A DNA stretch of 48,302 bases from Pleurotus djamor (taxonomy: Eukaryota > Basidiomycota > Agaricomycetes > Agaricales > Pleurotaceae), in NCBI GenBank assembly GCA_029747585.1, contig JAPEVF010000309.1:1-48302 (forward strand), written 5' to 3'. The notes under the pieces are model-generated. The model worked only from the letters and a program-made list of their open reading frames with translations, was not told where the DNA came from and did not search any database. Positions within the stretch are counted from its first letter, which is position 1. Each line of letters opens with the position of its first letter. Both the position numbers and the translations under genes were made by a program. Shown here one piece after another: positions 1 to 11,510 of this stretch.

Positions 1-2
1 AT

Positions 3-1589
3 GCGGGGACGCCACTGCGAAACCTCGAGGTATTTCGAAAGTTATGCGGTTCACCTGCCTTGAGCAACGTTATGCTTACCACTACACTGTGGGGCGAGGT
101 CGACGAAACCCTTGGCCAGCGTCGGGAGACTGAATTGGTATCAGTGTACTGGAGTTCGATGATCATCGCCGGTTCTCGTGTTACCCGCTTCGAACGCACG
201 TATGAGAGTGCCTGGGGAATCATAGACCGATTCCAACACGTTCCTCAGCCGCGACCTCTCCTCATACAACAAGAAATGGTGGTCCAGGGAAAGCTCCTCT
301 CACAAACGTCTGCAGGCTTGACGCTTCTCCAGTGGCTTACAAAATTTATCAATGAAATTCGACAAGCCATTCGTCGCATTGAAGCACAATTACGCTCTTC
401 GACCAATGGCGCGACCGTTCAGACCTCTACCTTGATCGAAGAGCACAAAAATCATATCTCTGTTATGGAGCGACAGGAAAAGATCATACACACAAACGAT
501 TCCGCCGCCTCTGACCAAGCACCTCTTCTTGTCCACAACGCGATCCCAAATACACAACTTCAAGGATCTGATTCCGTGACGCAATCCCTCCCAGACAATG
601 ACAGTGACGCAGATCATCAATTGCCCGGCCAACCGCCTCCATCTTCCGGCCATGCTTCCGTAGAAGAACCTTCATCAGTTGTACGTGATCATATTTCTCC
701 TTACTATGAGAACTCATTGTAATTCAAGTCGCACAGAACACTGCCAAAACGCCACTTCATATCAACGTCCACTGTGCCGAAGACGACAATGTCAACTTAC
801 GAGTCGTCCCACCAACAGCCACAGTCCTGTCTGATTCCGCGTCCACTTCAGGAGAGTCGTTTATAAATCTTATTGCGTTCCCCACATGTCCATCCAATGT
901 GTAAGTTTCATCAACGCTCAAGTTCAGAGTTTAGTATTGTCACTCACCGCTCAATCTCTAGCTCACCGACCAGCGTGAATTCCCAAATTCTAACGTCGCC
1001 GACACCTCCGGATATAACCCCCGTAACCTCGGCGAGCAGGACCCAAATCCACTGGTAATTCATATGCCCTACTCTAGACTTACCAGCGTTGGTTCAATCT
1101 ACTCTCTTTAGGGCCCATGAACATCGGTTCAACGCGGCGCAATCATTACTTTCAAGGCACTCAGATCCTACAATCCCTTCTCGAGCAAGGCTAGTATCTC
1201 AGGTACAACGCAGTAAGAAAGTGGCTCAGCTGCGAACACCTTCTCAACCTCAACCACCATGTGGGTGCCCAAACAAAACTGCTCACAACGTGGTCGAGAC
1301 GCTACCAACGTCAGGCTCAGCCTTGCCGCAAGCGCAGGGGATCGCTGGGTCACAGGTTGATGTGATGATGACTGAGATCCGCGAGATCCGCCACGAGATC
1401 CTCCAGTGGATGCGAGATATACGCAATGCTGTCACTCTGAATAACAACGCTTGGGAATGGGGAGGAGGTTTGGGGATCGAGAGGATGTTCCTCAATATCA
1501 ATGGCGACTTCTACTACAATGGTTACTTTCATGGCAGCAATGTTGGTGGACGAAATGGAATCAACACAGTCATGTCCACCACTACTTAG
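3..1589 (+). CDS. AIG1-like GTPase, copy 1 (5' truncated by window edge)
   Basis: C-terminal part of a P-loop GTPase paralogous to the complete gene at 8975-11157. The frame is open from base 3 and the first residues (AGTPLRNLEVF) match copy 2. The segment includes the G4-like stretch LTTTLWGEV and a helical region ending in IRQAIRRIEAQL. Splice sites conserved with copy 2 give exons of about 3-678, 730-892, 962-1056 and 1112-1589, with introns ending CAG or TAG. The last exon ends in a short Asn/Gly-rich tail (NINGDFYYNGYFHGSNVGG). The N-terminal P-loop exons lie left of the window. The stop is 290 bp from the stop of the convergent DUF6534-type gene, the same arrangement as copy 2. No frame break is visible. 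The family is common and expanded in agaricomycetes; its function is not known to me, and a regulatory or immune-like GTPase role is only a guess. Confidence 0.82.
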
Positions 1590-1878
1590 GTGGACCTTCC
1601 ATGACATCGCCTTCCCTGCCAACGCCAACCTTGAGCAAGAGCGTCATCGCTGCCGGAGGTAAGGTCATAATAGGTGATATAGGGTAATGTTCGTAAACCA
1701 AAGGCAAAGGTCGCATGACGTTAAGTTGCCTACCAATTCCCTTTGCTCTCCCAAATGATGGACATTTCAACGGTGTCTTCGTCACGCGATGATTGCCGAG
1801 AATTGAGACTGCCACATGAGCACAACAAAATTCAGTTGCTGATAGAAAGAGGACATTGGAAAGCTGGAAAGTCCATAC

Positions 1879-3698
1879 TCACGTTACCATGAACGAATTG
1901 GCATAGACTAAACGAGGGGCACAGTGATTGATGACGCGAAATTCAGAAAGATAGAAGGAAACTTACGCTTGCTGATGACCGAGTGGAAAATGAGAAAGAT
2001 CAAGGTGTGTGGTAGAGCCAGCCACTTGTAGTAGAGTCTGAGTTCCGACGGCCTAAAGAGCGTGAACCGATGGAGACGTACCAGGATTAAGATGGCCAAT
2101 GCAAAGATGCTGTAGCCGAAATCCAACGGGTCAGCGTTCTGACGGTCATTTCAACGATAGCAGATAGCTTACCTGGTCAAAGCACCGATCCCGATGAAGT
2201 AAAAGATGAGCTTGTTGATTAAACTTTGCGTCCTAGAATGCGATCAGTCATAGTGAATCTGACAGAGGGGAAAGTGCGGTCAGTACCTGGTAGGGAACTC
2301 TGTACGCCCCTTGGACAAGTAACAGACCATAGCGATTGCCGTTATAATGTCACAAGCCGCGGCGGACGTCATCTCGACGATCCAAAATCCCTGCGAGTCC
2401 ATAGAGTATTCAGGGTACAGGTATCATCATAGCAACGGCGGAATGGTCACAAACGTTGCAAACAGGATAGTGAATGGTGAATGCGTTGTCAACCAACGCC
2501 CTAATAAGAGGTACTCAAATGAAAACTCGCACTGTAGGTGGCAAAGTTAACGTACACGGCCGCGTTGAAACCTTCATGGAGAGTGAAAAACCGTTGTCGA
2601 TGACAGTCAGTAGATCGGCACGAGGATCCTGCTCACCGAGGGACGCAGCTGGAGGGGATGGAGTCAGCAAACCGCGAGGCGTATAACATAGAGCCCATAC
2701 GAACCAAATCGCAAAAATGTAAGGAAGACCTAGGAGGATGGTACGACGTTTATTCACGTAAGAGCAAGTCGGGACATACCAGGAGACCAGTGATAAGTCG
2801 GGTACGTTGGCTCACTAGCAATTTATCGTGATATTAGTGATTGATATAGCGGTATGACAGGGAGAGAAGCTTCTCACTGATCCATATACGGTAGGTGAAT
2901 GCGCTTGAACGGTGAACCGAAGTTCGGGTTTGGTTGAGGTGTCTGAGAAAGAGAGAGATTTCACGGACCTCTGTACGGCGAGAACCGTCAAAGTCTAGCA
3001 ATGGAGCAAGTCACTCTGGTGAAGCGGGGTTTCTTGAAAAAAGGAGAAGTACCGAAAAATAAGCATATGCCTGGAATGGGGTCGCACACGTTAAGCTGGC
3101 ATTGTGAGAGGAATCAAAGCTACGAACAATCAAACCGCTGCGACACGGTAGGTCAAACTAGAAATTGAGTCTACAGTACTCATAAGTATGCTTACCTCCC
3201 AAGTCTCGGATCGAGTGTGTGAATGTGCAGGTAGCCTTGATATGCGCCCGCGGCGAAACTACCTGTCTGGGCCCCATCTAACAGTCTTCAAGTACAGAGA
3301 GGTAAGCATTGCAATTCAAAGGTGTTGAATAAGCGAGATATGACACCAACAGAAGCACGACAACCTAGGATATTTGCGATGAGAAGGGGAGATATTCAGC
3401 CGTTGGAACATAGTATGACCCACCAAGACCTTGAAGAGGGTTCGATCATTTGAGAAAGAGCGTAAATACCAGATTGTCTGCCCAATGAGTATTCCATAGA
3501 GTCTGGGACGAAGTCAACGGATTTGAGGCCGTCTGGGGTAGGATGAAACCACTAACATGGATGCCAGCGTGGTGCCTGAGGGGGCGATCAGGTCACAATT
3601 GCCAAGTTGATTAGAAGTTTAGAACGACCGTGCGCACCGATTAAAAGTGGCGATCCAAGGTGCGTGAGTATAGAAACGATAGCGGGGAAGGTGGACAT
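1879..3698 (-). CDS. DUF6534-type multi-pass membrane protein, copy 1
   Basis: Many-exon gene on the minus strand, opening MSTFPAIVSILTHLGSPL and closing KLYANSFMVT before TGA at 1881-1879. Recognisable exons in order: LYGILIGQTIWYLRSFSND, RLLDGAQTGSFAAGAYQGY, a short exon ending AFTYRIWI, SQRTRLITGLL, LPYIFAIWFVWALCY, ACDIITAIAMVCYLSKGRT, TQSLINKLIFYFIGIGALT and LPHTLIFLIFHSVISK. This order (hydrophobic helices, then a DI-x-CYxL-x-GRT loop, then the Q/DSLIxKLIxYxIxxGxLT helix and a C-terminal K-YANS) is that of fungal DUF6534 proteins, which have about seven membrane helices and no known function. Exons are 20-120 nt and introns about 50 nt. Around 2520-2575 an in-frame TGA appears unless a very short intron (about 32 nt) is spliced, so this copy could be partly degenerate. 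It converges on GTPase copy 1. Confidence 0.68.
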
Positions 3699-3789
3699 GG
3701 AAGTTCAGATGGTTCTGACTCGGGGTCCATCAAGCTGCAGTGGTTATATGTTGTCCAAAAAGCGGTCAGACCTCCAGCATCACGATCTA

Positions 3790-4433
3790 TGTAAGCTAGG
3801 GCGAAACATACCATTTAATCCAACAATGTTTTGACGGATGGTTGCAATACAAAAGCTAAGCTTCATCGGCAATCGTGCGGGAGAAATTGTGGGGGGAGTG
3901 ATGGTAACTTGGCACTGAATCAAACAATGACGCCGAAGTTGTAAGAAGTGACAATTTGAGCCAAAGAAAGTGTTCCAGTCGATTCAGCAAGCGAAAGATC
4001 GGACAACAACAGACGGCACCAGGTATCTGATGTCGACGGCGTGACTTCATCAAACCTGCGAAGCAGAATCGGACCAACGAACAGCGTTCACAGCTCGCGA
4101 CAGAAAAGAGGGCGATCGCAGCCGTGACATGATCCAATTGTTGGGTAGCAAAGATTCTGAATATACAAGCCAGAACTTTCATACATAGAGTAGACGTTCC
4201 GAGCACACAGCATGTACCGTACCCGCAAGATACACATTGAATACTGTGGAGAGGTTCATTTTAGGACCAGCGCGGCAGATATAAACCAAGATGTACGGAC
4301 TTAAGCCCATAACCGAGAGATCACTCTCACACATCTTCTCCGAGTCGCCCCTTCTCTCCAGGCTCTCCAGCGCGTCTCCAGCTTTCAAATCCGTCGCAAT
4401 CTTCTCAAAGTCCAACACATCCAAGGACTCCAA
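3790..4433 (-). other. Possible upstream exons or second degenerate membrane-protein gene
   Basis: Minus-strand sequence upstream of the DUF6534 ATG contains open stretches (for example SPYILVYICRAGPKMNLST) with plausible GT-AG boundaries. A block near 4090-4110 (gtcgcgagctgtg on the minus strand) is conserved at 29440-29460 upstream of the second copy. That conservation suggests the duplicated module extends further 5' than the ATG I chose. I could not build a continuous reading frame. It may be a degenerate neighbour of DUF6533/6534 type or simply conserved leader sequence. Confidence 0.25.
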
Positions 4434-4922
4434 TTGAGATGGGTAAGCGTGAGCAAGGTGTTAAATGCGAAGAAATGCACGTCGCTTAAGCCGAGAACAT
4501 AATGAAAGAGGATGAGGGAATTATTCAGGCAGATATGAGCGTTTGTGAGTTCGAAAGTGTGTATTTGCTAGAGCCGCGAAATGAAGACGCTCTCGTTTTG
4601 GAAGGAGTCAGGGGAAACCAAGGACACGTGAGGTAGACGCGTCGACGCGTCGTGACTCTTCAACATGCGCCTCCTCGATCGTTTACCAACAAGTCAGATA
4701 TCTTATTTAACACAGCCAACGCGGATATGACCAATTGCCCATGCCAGAAACACATAAAAGGCGGACCTCTATCAGTAGTCCTATCCCCAGGAAAGAGGTA
4801 CTTGCATGGTAAGTGGGGGTTGCGGGGGTTTGAGTGAGTGGGTTGCGGTTTTTAGTGCTCATCCTCCTGTACTTTGGGCTTGATGTCTTCGGACGTCGCC
4901 ACCTCGCACATGCTACGCGCTG
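4434..4922. other. Gene-free stretch
   Basis: Between the left module and the small ORF at 4923. Apart from the palindrome at 4636-4651 I see no coding or structural signal. Confidence 0.4.
4636..4651. promoter_or_regulatory. 16-bp perfect palindrome with two ACGCGT boxes
   Basis: Positions 4636-4651 read GACGCGTCGACGCGTC, identical to their reverse complement, and contain ACGCGT twice. ACGCGT is the MluI cell-cycle box bound by MBF-type factors in fungi. It lies 270 bp upstream of the small ORF at 4923. A regulatory role is inferred from the motif only. Confidence 0.3.
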
Positions 4923-5283
4923 ATGCACAATTCGAAAGGTGACAGCCCTAACGCATGGTTCCGTCGTCTTCACAGACGATGGGGTCCGCTGCCTAGGGTC
5001 AGTTGCTGGGATGGTCTTGTCCTAAGGGATATGGCTTCGTCTCTGTTGACGCAGAGACGTGGTCCGCTTTCCCGGGACAAATCATCCCTCAGANGGGTGT
5101 ACAGGGTTCAGGGTGAGCACAGTGAGGAGGTGAGTTATCATATTTTCTTCTTATCATGACATCTTTACTGACATATCTTTTCAGAAGGAGGATGTCGTCG
5201 GCACGACTGGGCACTTTAGACTGACCCTGGCTAACCCTGCGGGGATTAGGTTGGGGGGTCCCTCCCATGTACCCGAAGTGTGA
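4923..5283 (+). CDS. Small spliced hypothetical protein (101 aa)
   Basis: ATG at 4923 opens a frame that runs to a good donor (GAG|GTGAGT at 5130). A 55-bp intron with CTGAC and TTTTCAG follows, and the frame continues at 5185 to TGA at 5281-5283 without a break (207 + 99 nt). The product is basic at its N-terminus and ends RLTLANPAGIRLGG...VPEV. I do not recognise it. One N (5095) lies in exon 1 and was counted as a real base. It could equally be a relic of a transposable element; the matching splice phases are the only support for a gene. Confidence 0.3.
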
Positions 5284-6808
5284 AGCGGCTGGTCCGCCAC
5301 ACGGGCGGTGCATAGCGGAAACGCAATGGCTCACGGGCTAGGACCGCGGGGCGTGTCCCTACGCTCAANNNGGGTGGGGCTCATTCNCTCGTCGGGAAAG
5401 CTTTGTCGAGAACCAGTGGAGGTGTGTTTCAGGTTAGGGCAAGACGGCGTTCTGAGGGGGTAAGTCATTCTTTCTATCTAGCCAATTGCGAGACACTGAC
5501 CACCAACCTTGCTACTGTAGGCATGGGACGGGGTGTGGAAGCTTCCTGTGTGAGTACCTCTGACCTCTTTACAGGTCGAGCGCCCCGCAAGACGACTCGG
5601 ACGACATCAAGACTCGAACGATCGCTCGACGTCAAGACACGGCCGACTCCCCTCCTCCTCCTTTTCCTCCTACCTCACCTATCATCTGCTTCATATAAGC
5701 CGAGAAGGAGAGGTAGGAGGTGAAGTACGTGTTTGTGAGTTGAGTGGCGAAGTGGGTCCCTTTCTTGGCAGACGAGCAAAACGAGCGCGAAGTTGTCAGT
5801 AGTCACGGACTCCCTAATATTCGGAAAGTTATATATACATCGCCCGATGTACTTGGAAATGACAATGCATATCATGTAAAATGCGCCAGAAATGTACCAT
5901 TCTACAGTCGGTATGTTCAGATGTGAATGACCATGCTTTCGAAGGTCAGGTCGGGGGGTAGTTGCTTCGTAGATTCGGAGTATACGCAGCCCGTGGAGGA
6001 GCTGAAGATGGAAAAGCGGCTCGTCGGAGTCCGTAGGTCCTTGGGGCTCGAACGTCTAAACCGCAGGAGGCGGCCTGATGCAATCAACCCAGACATCACT
6101 GGAGGTGCAGCCTGGCTGTAGACGTGTAGCTGGTGAACTTTATTGACCGGAGTCCTGGACGGATGTGCGCCTCGAGCCTCGAGATCAATGTAAGAGGATC
6201 GCCTGCTGATCATCGAAGGCCTGGGGTGAGGATAGGCATTTAAATATTGGGAATTCCAAACGGTACGTTGGAAAATAACCCATTTTCAAAGGCAAAGTTA
6301 CCGATGAAGCTCTTGAGATGAGTAGATTTTGGCGAGGCGAGGGAACTACAGGAGGAACCGTTGAACAACATAGAGTTGGAGGAGAAAGTTGGATGGAAAA
6401 AAGGTTAAGCGCCTCGAAGCGCCCAGGTATTCCCAACTTGTTCTCAACTTGAACGCACCTTGAACCGCTCGCAGTCTCGCACATCGACCCGTTACATCCC
6501 CCATGCTAGTATCAATCCCATTGGCACTACGCTACCCACCTGGTCCCAGGAATCCCAACCACTAGAACATTTTGTGTAAATCGTCCTCCATACAGCCTCC
6601 ACATCTCACAAATCAATCCCGGAAAAGCAAAATTGCACAGACTAGCAATGGACGTCCTGCGCATTGTCAATGAGTAGCAGTGACTAGCGTAGCGACTCAC
6701 CGATGCCACTATCCAAGCCAGGAGGCGTTACGACGCGGCGGCGGCGGCGGCACAAATCCAATGCCTATGCCCTAGGGAACCAAACACAAAGCTGGTCGGA
6801 GGCGCATA
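5284..6808. other. Gene-poor stretch
   Basis: About 1.5 kb with Ns at 5370-5387. Open frames on both strands around 5400-6480 have no start, splice or composition support. A (CGG)n run occurs near 6735. Nothing here is convincing. Confidence 0.35.
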
Positions 6809-6810
6809 CA

Positions 6811-6818
6811 TATAAAAG
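6811..6818 (+). promoter_or_regulatory. TATA box
   Basis: TATAAAAG lies 102 bp upstream of the ATG at 6920 and is followed by a pyrimidine-rich leader containing CTCAAC-type initiator sequence, as in many highly expressed basidiomycete genes. Confidence 0.5.
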
Positions 6819-6919
6819 AGACGTGTTGGATTGGACGAAGTAAGCATCTACCCAAGTTCTATCTTCTCAGCTCTCAACGCACTCAACAAATCCATCCCAG
6901 CCCAACTTTGACACCGACC

Positions 6920-7541
6920 ATGCCCGAGTCTCAGTCTCAAGTAGCCATCCGGGATCAGAATCTCGGATCCAGAACCCATCGGAATCCTTCGACTGCCAAT
7001 GCTCTCCCCGATCCCAATAGGAATCCCAACCCTCCTCCTCCAATCCCCCATTCGACGCGTCCCAATCTCAATCCTCCCCACGCCACCGAAAACGCGGGCG
7101 GGAATAGCAATGCGCCTTCTACAAACCCCAACTCCGACCCCCACTTCCTCGATCCTGCCGTCTGGTACGCTCCGAAGCTCCCCGACTTTNCCCTATCAGC
7201 CACCCAATGCGCGTCCCTTGCCTCTTCGCCCCCAAGCTCCCTTTGGAGCCGTCCACCATCACGGCCCCGACCCGAGATANTCCTTCCCCGTCTCCATCTC
7301 CGCAACATCACTACCCCGTCCCCACTAACTTTCCTCACTANCCATCAACACCAATGCGTGCCTTCTCATCCTGNCCGCTCCTGTTAGCTATATGACTTCG
7401 ATGCAGTACCAGTACCCTCTATCTCCGTATATTCCTACTCCACCAGAGCTCCTCGAACCGCCCGTTATTCCTACCCACCATCCTCCCCATTGCTCTTGCG
7501 CTTCTCCCCCTAACGTCATTGTCTATCCGTCCCCGTGGTAG
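6920..7541 (+). CDS. Proline-rich low-complexity protein (about 205 aa)
   Basis: Single-exon gene, ATG at 6920 (MPESQSQVAIRDQN) to TAG at 7539-7541. Four N bases (about 7190, 7280, 7341, 7374) interrupt the frame. If each N is treated as a spurious extra base, all segments join into one frame of 206 codons, which is strong evidence that the gene is real and that the Ns are base-calling artefacts. The product is rich in Pro, Ser, Asn, Gln, His and Tyr, with HFLDPAVWYAPKLPDF near residue 75-90, then QYQYPLSPYIPTPPELLEP and a short Cys pair (HCSCA) near the end. No membrane segment or signal peptide is visible. It resembles a disordered regulatory or cell-surface protein, but I recognise no family. 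The close TATA box supports transcription. Confidence 0.6.
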
Positions 7542-8974
7542 AGTGTCTCTGCCTGGCCTTTTCTCTGCTTGCCCATACACGCCTTCATGACTTCTTATTT
7601 CCTTTACTGCTACTGTTGCATGGGGCCTCGTATGTCTATCGTATAACAACAAGTCTTGTTCACCGTTTCATGATAAGAACATATAAACCGCGCACACGAA
7701 GGACTCGACCATGACCTGGGATATTTGCCCACGCGGGCGAATAGGTCGAAACGCCTCTACCGCTATACGAAGACCATTAACCGCGGCGAAAGAATGGTTA
7801 AGCGTTCCATCTGTTCTACTCTAGTAGATTCCCTGCGATAGGCCAACATTACAGTCAACGAGACGCGTCGAGAAGTTGGAGGACGGACTAAGCGCTAAGG
7901 CGCTAATACAAAGGTTCGTCAGGCTTGGTTGCGGGAAACGAAGACTCTGTACACAACTGACTCTGACCAGAACACCTGCAGGAACCGCTCCTTCGGCTAC
8001 ACTTCTACTGTTTCGAAAGTAAGCCCTGGGCCGATGTATGTACTCTCAGTTGAACTGAGAGTGACGCTGGGCGAAAAAAAGCTCTGTCAAAACCCATCTT
8101 CATCCCGCCCATCCTCTTTCTGTCCGGGTCGATTCCTTCATTCCACGACGCTGACATGCTGGAAACTTCTCCCTCGTCACTTTCTTGCTGTTTAGGGACG
8201 GGCTCCGAGCGAGCATGACCTCAAAATTGATGGAAGACCATAGAACCCGATCATCTAACTTCCCAGTTCGTTACGGCCATAGCATAATAGCAGGTAAGAT
8301 TTTCGCTTGCTGGAAAACCTTCGACTTACGAAACAGTGTGCTCAGAACCTGGTATCCATACTAGCCTCAGCCAACGAAGTAACAGTCTGTGGTCTACCTC
8401 AGGTCGGTTGCAGTGAAAAATCCCATTTAACGCTCAATCAACGATATTCCTGTGATGGGGCGATAACGACTCCATTTTGACGCCTTTGGCTCCAACGGGA
8501 GCTCCAGATAGCTCAGAGAAGTCAGCCGACCTGTTGCACCTCAAGGCCTCAAGCTCAAGCGTTGTCGTTTCGAGTTCACAGCGCCTACCGCGTTACTAAA
8601 TGCATGTCGCTCAATATTGGTCACTTTTGCCAGATATAACTGGCGGTTTGTCTCTGTCTATGCTCTCGTGACACTGCCAATGAAAGCGTTGCCTCAGATA
8701 GAGGCCTGGTCTGCACATTTGCTCGCCCAGCTCGGCTGCTTTCCTCGATATGCTGACGACATCTACTCCTGCACGACCCTCCTTATCATGATCGTCATCC
8801 ATCATCTCCCTCACGTCCTGTACACGAACCGTCCTCATGGCTCCGTACCCCATCTTGAAGCATGCGCATCTAGTCTACCAGGCGCTAAAAGAACGCAAAC
8901 CTTCCTTGCTTTCTTACTCTTCCGCAGGTCTAGTTTGAAGAGCTCGACTCTAAAGACAGTCATCAGTGCCAGGT
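7542..8974. other. Gene-free stretch before GTPase copy 2
   Basis: About 1.4 kb of intergenic sequence. Several ORFs (for example 7929-8195 and 8617-9069) lack supporting features; the latter overlaps the 5' end of the GTPase gene in another frame. No repeat or RNA gene seen. Confidence 0.4.
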
Positions 8975-11157
8975 ATGGCGTCCCCTTTCGTCACGACCCG
9001 GGCCCGCTCATGTTCAGACACACAGATCTCCTCACCCTATCAAGCGCTCATGGTACCAACATCGTCTAGGGCTCTGTCTTCTGTATCGCTCCCGGCCTAC
9101 TTCGGTGTTGACCACGCTCTAGAAACAGAGCCGTGTTCAATCGCAAGGGATGATATGATCATAGCGTGCGTTACGCGGTTCCATTGAACTTTGATAGCCT
9201 GCTAACCAGTGCAATATTGTAGTGTGATGGGTCCCACCGGTGCGGGAAAAAGCTCAGTAGGCTCACTTTTCCCTTTCCCACAACCTACCTTTGTTATGGA
9301 GTGACTTTACCAGTTTATCAACATCGCTACGCAATCAACGAGTGTGGCAGTGGGGCATGGCCTGGAGTCCTGCACCCAAGTTATTTCTGCCTATGGCTGC
9401 CGTCACCCTGATAGAAATCGGAACGTCGTTTTCGTGGATACGCCCGGTTTTGACGACACTAATAGGTCAGATGGAGATATCCTCAAGGCCATCGCCAATT
9501 GGCTGGTCGACATGTAAGCATTAGTTGTTGTTAAGATTCACCTCAAGTTCTTACAATCAGACCAGGTATAAGCAAAAGATAACGCTCTCCGGCATTCTCT
9601 ACCTTCACCGTATATCAGATAATCGAATAGCTGGGACGCCGCTACGCAATCTCGAGGTATTTCAAGACCTTTGCGGGCCAATGGCCTTGGCCAATGTCAT
9701 CTTCACCACTACACATTGGAATGAGGTCGAAGAATCCGTGGGCCAGGCCCGTCAGGCAGAATTGACCTCGACATATTGGGGCCCGATGCTAAATGCTGGC
9801 TCTCGTACTTCTCGCTTTGACCGCACTTACACCAGTGCTTGGGACATCGTCCAAATGTTTCATCCTGTTTTACAGCCGCTTCCCCTCCTTCTACAAATCG
9901 AAATGGTAGATCAAGGAAAAATGCTTGCACAAACATCGGCCGGCCTCACCCTTCTCGGAAAGCTTGCGAGACTTATTGCTGAAATCCGCCGCGTGATCCA
10001 GTGGATAGAAAAGAAGTTGGGCACTTCCGCACGCACCGATTCGACCGCTCTATTTGATGAAAAGGCATGGCATCAATACGAGCTTGGTGGGCTCATTCAA
10101 CAGGAACAAGTAATACTTTCAGTGACTCATCGTACTTCTCGGCGCCGATCTTCGGAACCCAACGCACATACACAGGCCAAAGGTCCTGAGTCCCGCCCCA
10201 TCATTGACGGTGACGAGAGGGCTGATGACGAGATACACTCTGGCGCGAGTTCCGCACCCTGTGAGATATGCTTCATTGGAAGACACCTCAGTAGGTAGTT
10301 TTTCGTGTCCCTCATCATAGACATTTATTTCTGACAATGTTGTGTAGACTGGAGTCCCACTTCACTCTACTCTAGATCCATCAGATGGGCGACCTACGGT
10401 ACCACCAATCATAATTAGGTCTGACTCTGACGCGTCTGTGTCGACCACCCAAAGTACGCGCTACCCTTTCCCATCTTTAAGAGCTAATGCGTGAGTTTCC
10501 GTGCTTGATATCTCTGACATCCTTTCACGTGGGCTCTATACAGCTCAACAGCCACTTTGACGTCGCCCCAAAACTTGACTCCCACATCGTTCTCTCGAAT
10601 GTTTAGACGAATCTGGTGAGCTATGCATATCTCACGCACGAAGCCTGGCTGGCTAGACAAACCTTAGGTCGGAGGCACCGAGGTTCAATGCGGGGCAATC
10701 CCTTCTTTCCGCAGCAACGAACCCTACAGACTCGAGCCCTTCTCGCCCCATCTCGTTCTCGCAGGCTCTTCAACCTTCCAGCGAGGCTGTGGAAGATCTT
10801 CACCCAATCTGCACCTCTCCTGTTCATCCAACGGTGACCACTCATGTTGCGCATACTTCCTCTATCTCCAGTTCCGCCTCGTTGCAGGCACAGGGCGTCT
10901 CAAGAATAGAGTCTACTGCTATGACTGATATCCGTGAAGAGATTCAGGCGGTTCACCATGCAGTCACTAGACGTGGCAACGGTGAGCTGGAGTTCAGGGA
11001 AAGCGCTGTAATCTCAGAGAGGACACGGACCGACTTCAACCTCACTATTATCAACATCCATTGCGGCGATAGGTACAACGGACACTTTACCCAAGCAAAC
11101 ATTGGTGGACATCATGCCGCCAACTCTGTCACGTCTCACGATGGTAGCCCATCGTAG
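8975..11157 (+). CDS. AIG1-like P-loop GTPase, copy 2 (complete)
   Basis: Seven-exon model: 8975-9165, 9223-9256, 9314-9513, 9566-10260 (or 10290), 10376-10490, 10544-10615, 10668-11157. It sums to a clean multiple of three and gives about 598 aa. Exons 1-3 encode DDMIIAVMGPTGAGKSSFIN: G1/Walker A is GPTGAGKSS near residues 66-74. G3 is FVDTPGFDD near residue 110-120 and a G4-like segment is IFTTTHWNEV. The region GILYLHRISDNRIAGTPLRN is typical of agaricomycete AIG1/Toc-like GTPases, a family with GTP-dependent assembly. A predicted coiled coil (LARLIAEIRRVIQWIEKKL) follows, then a Ser/Pro-rich linker and a C-terminal tail (IINIHCGDRYNGHF) conserved with copy 1. Intron phases match copy 1. 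The function is unknown. The ATG at 8975 is the first in frame; exon 4 has two usable donors. Confidence 0.85.
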
Positions 11158-11510
11158 GGTAATAAGGCACAGAGTTTTGTACAATAATCTCAGCCGACTG
11201 CCTCGTTTTGGTTGTGCGATTTTATACCCCCAGGCTCGTTCTTAACTGTAATAGTCTGCAGCCTAAATTAAAACAAAGATACCCCCACCCAAGGTATTGT
11301 AACCTAGAGTACACGTACACGCCCCTTTCTGTGCTCTTGATAGTCCCTCATACGCCCTGCAACACCTATTCATTACGAATGAATCAACCCAACATTCAAT
11401 CACTTATAGGTATCATTTCAAAGCTGTCCTCATCTTGTGACGAATGGCGTGAATTGAGGCTATCATCATGATGTGAGACGGTTATGCGGGGAGAATTCGT
11501 GAACTCATAC
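11158..11510. other. Convergent intergenic spacer
   Basis: 353 bp between the GTPase stop and the stop of the DUF6534-type gene, equivalent to 1590-1878 in the first module. No other feature is seen. Confidence 0.4.

Noticed and set aside
5917..6213. Overlapping open frames on both strands near 6 kb
   Set aside because: Neither has splice partners, conserved motifs or a clear start context.
6848..7338. Glycine/arginine-rich minus-strand ORFs opposite the 6920 gene
   Set aside because: Composition is the reverse complement of the proline-rich coding strand; the plus-strand gene has a TATA box and a continuous corrected frame.
8617..9069. 150-aa plus-strand ORF before GTPase copy 2
   Set aside because: Overlaps GTPase exon 1 in another frame, lacks recognisable motifs and has no counterpart visible for copy 1.
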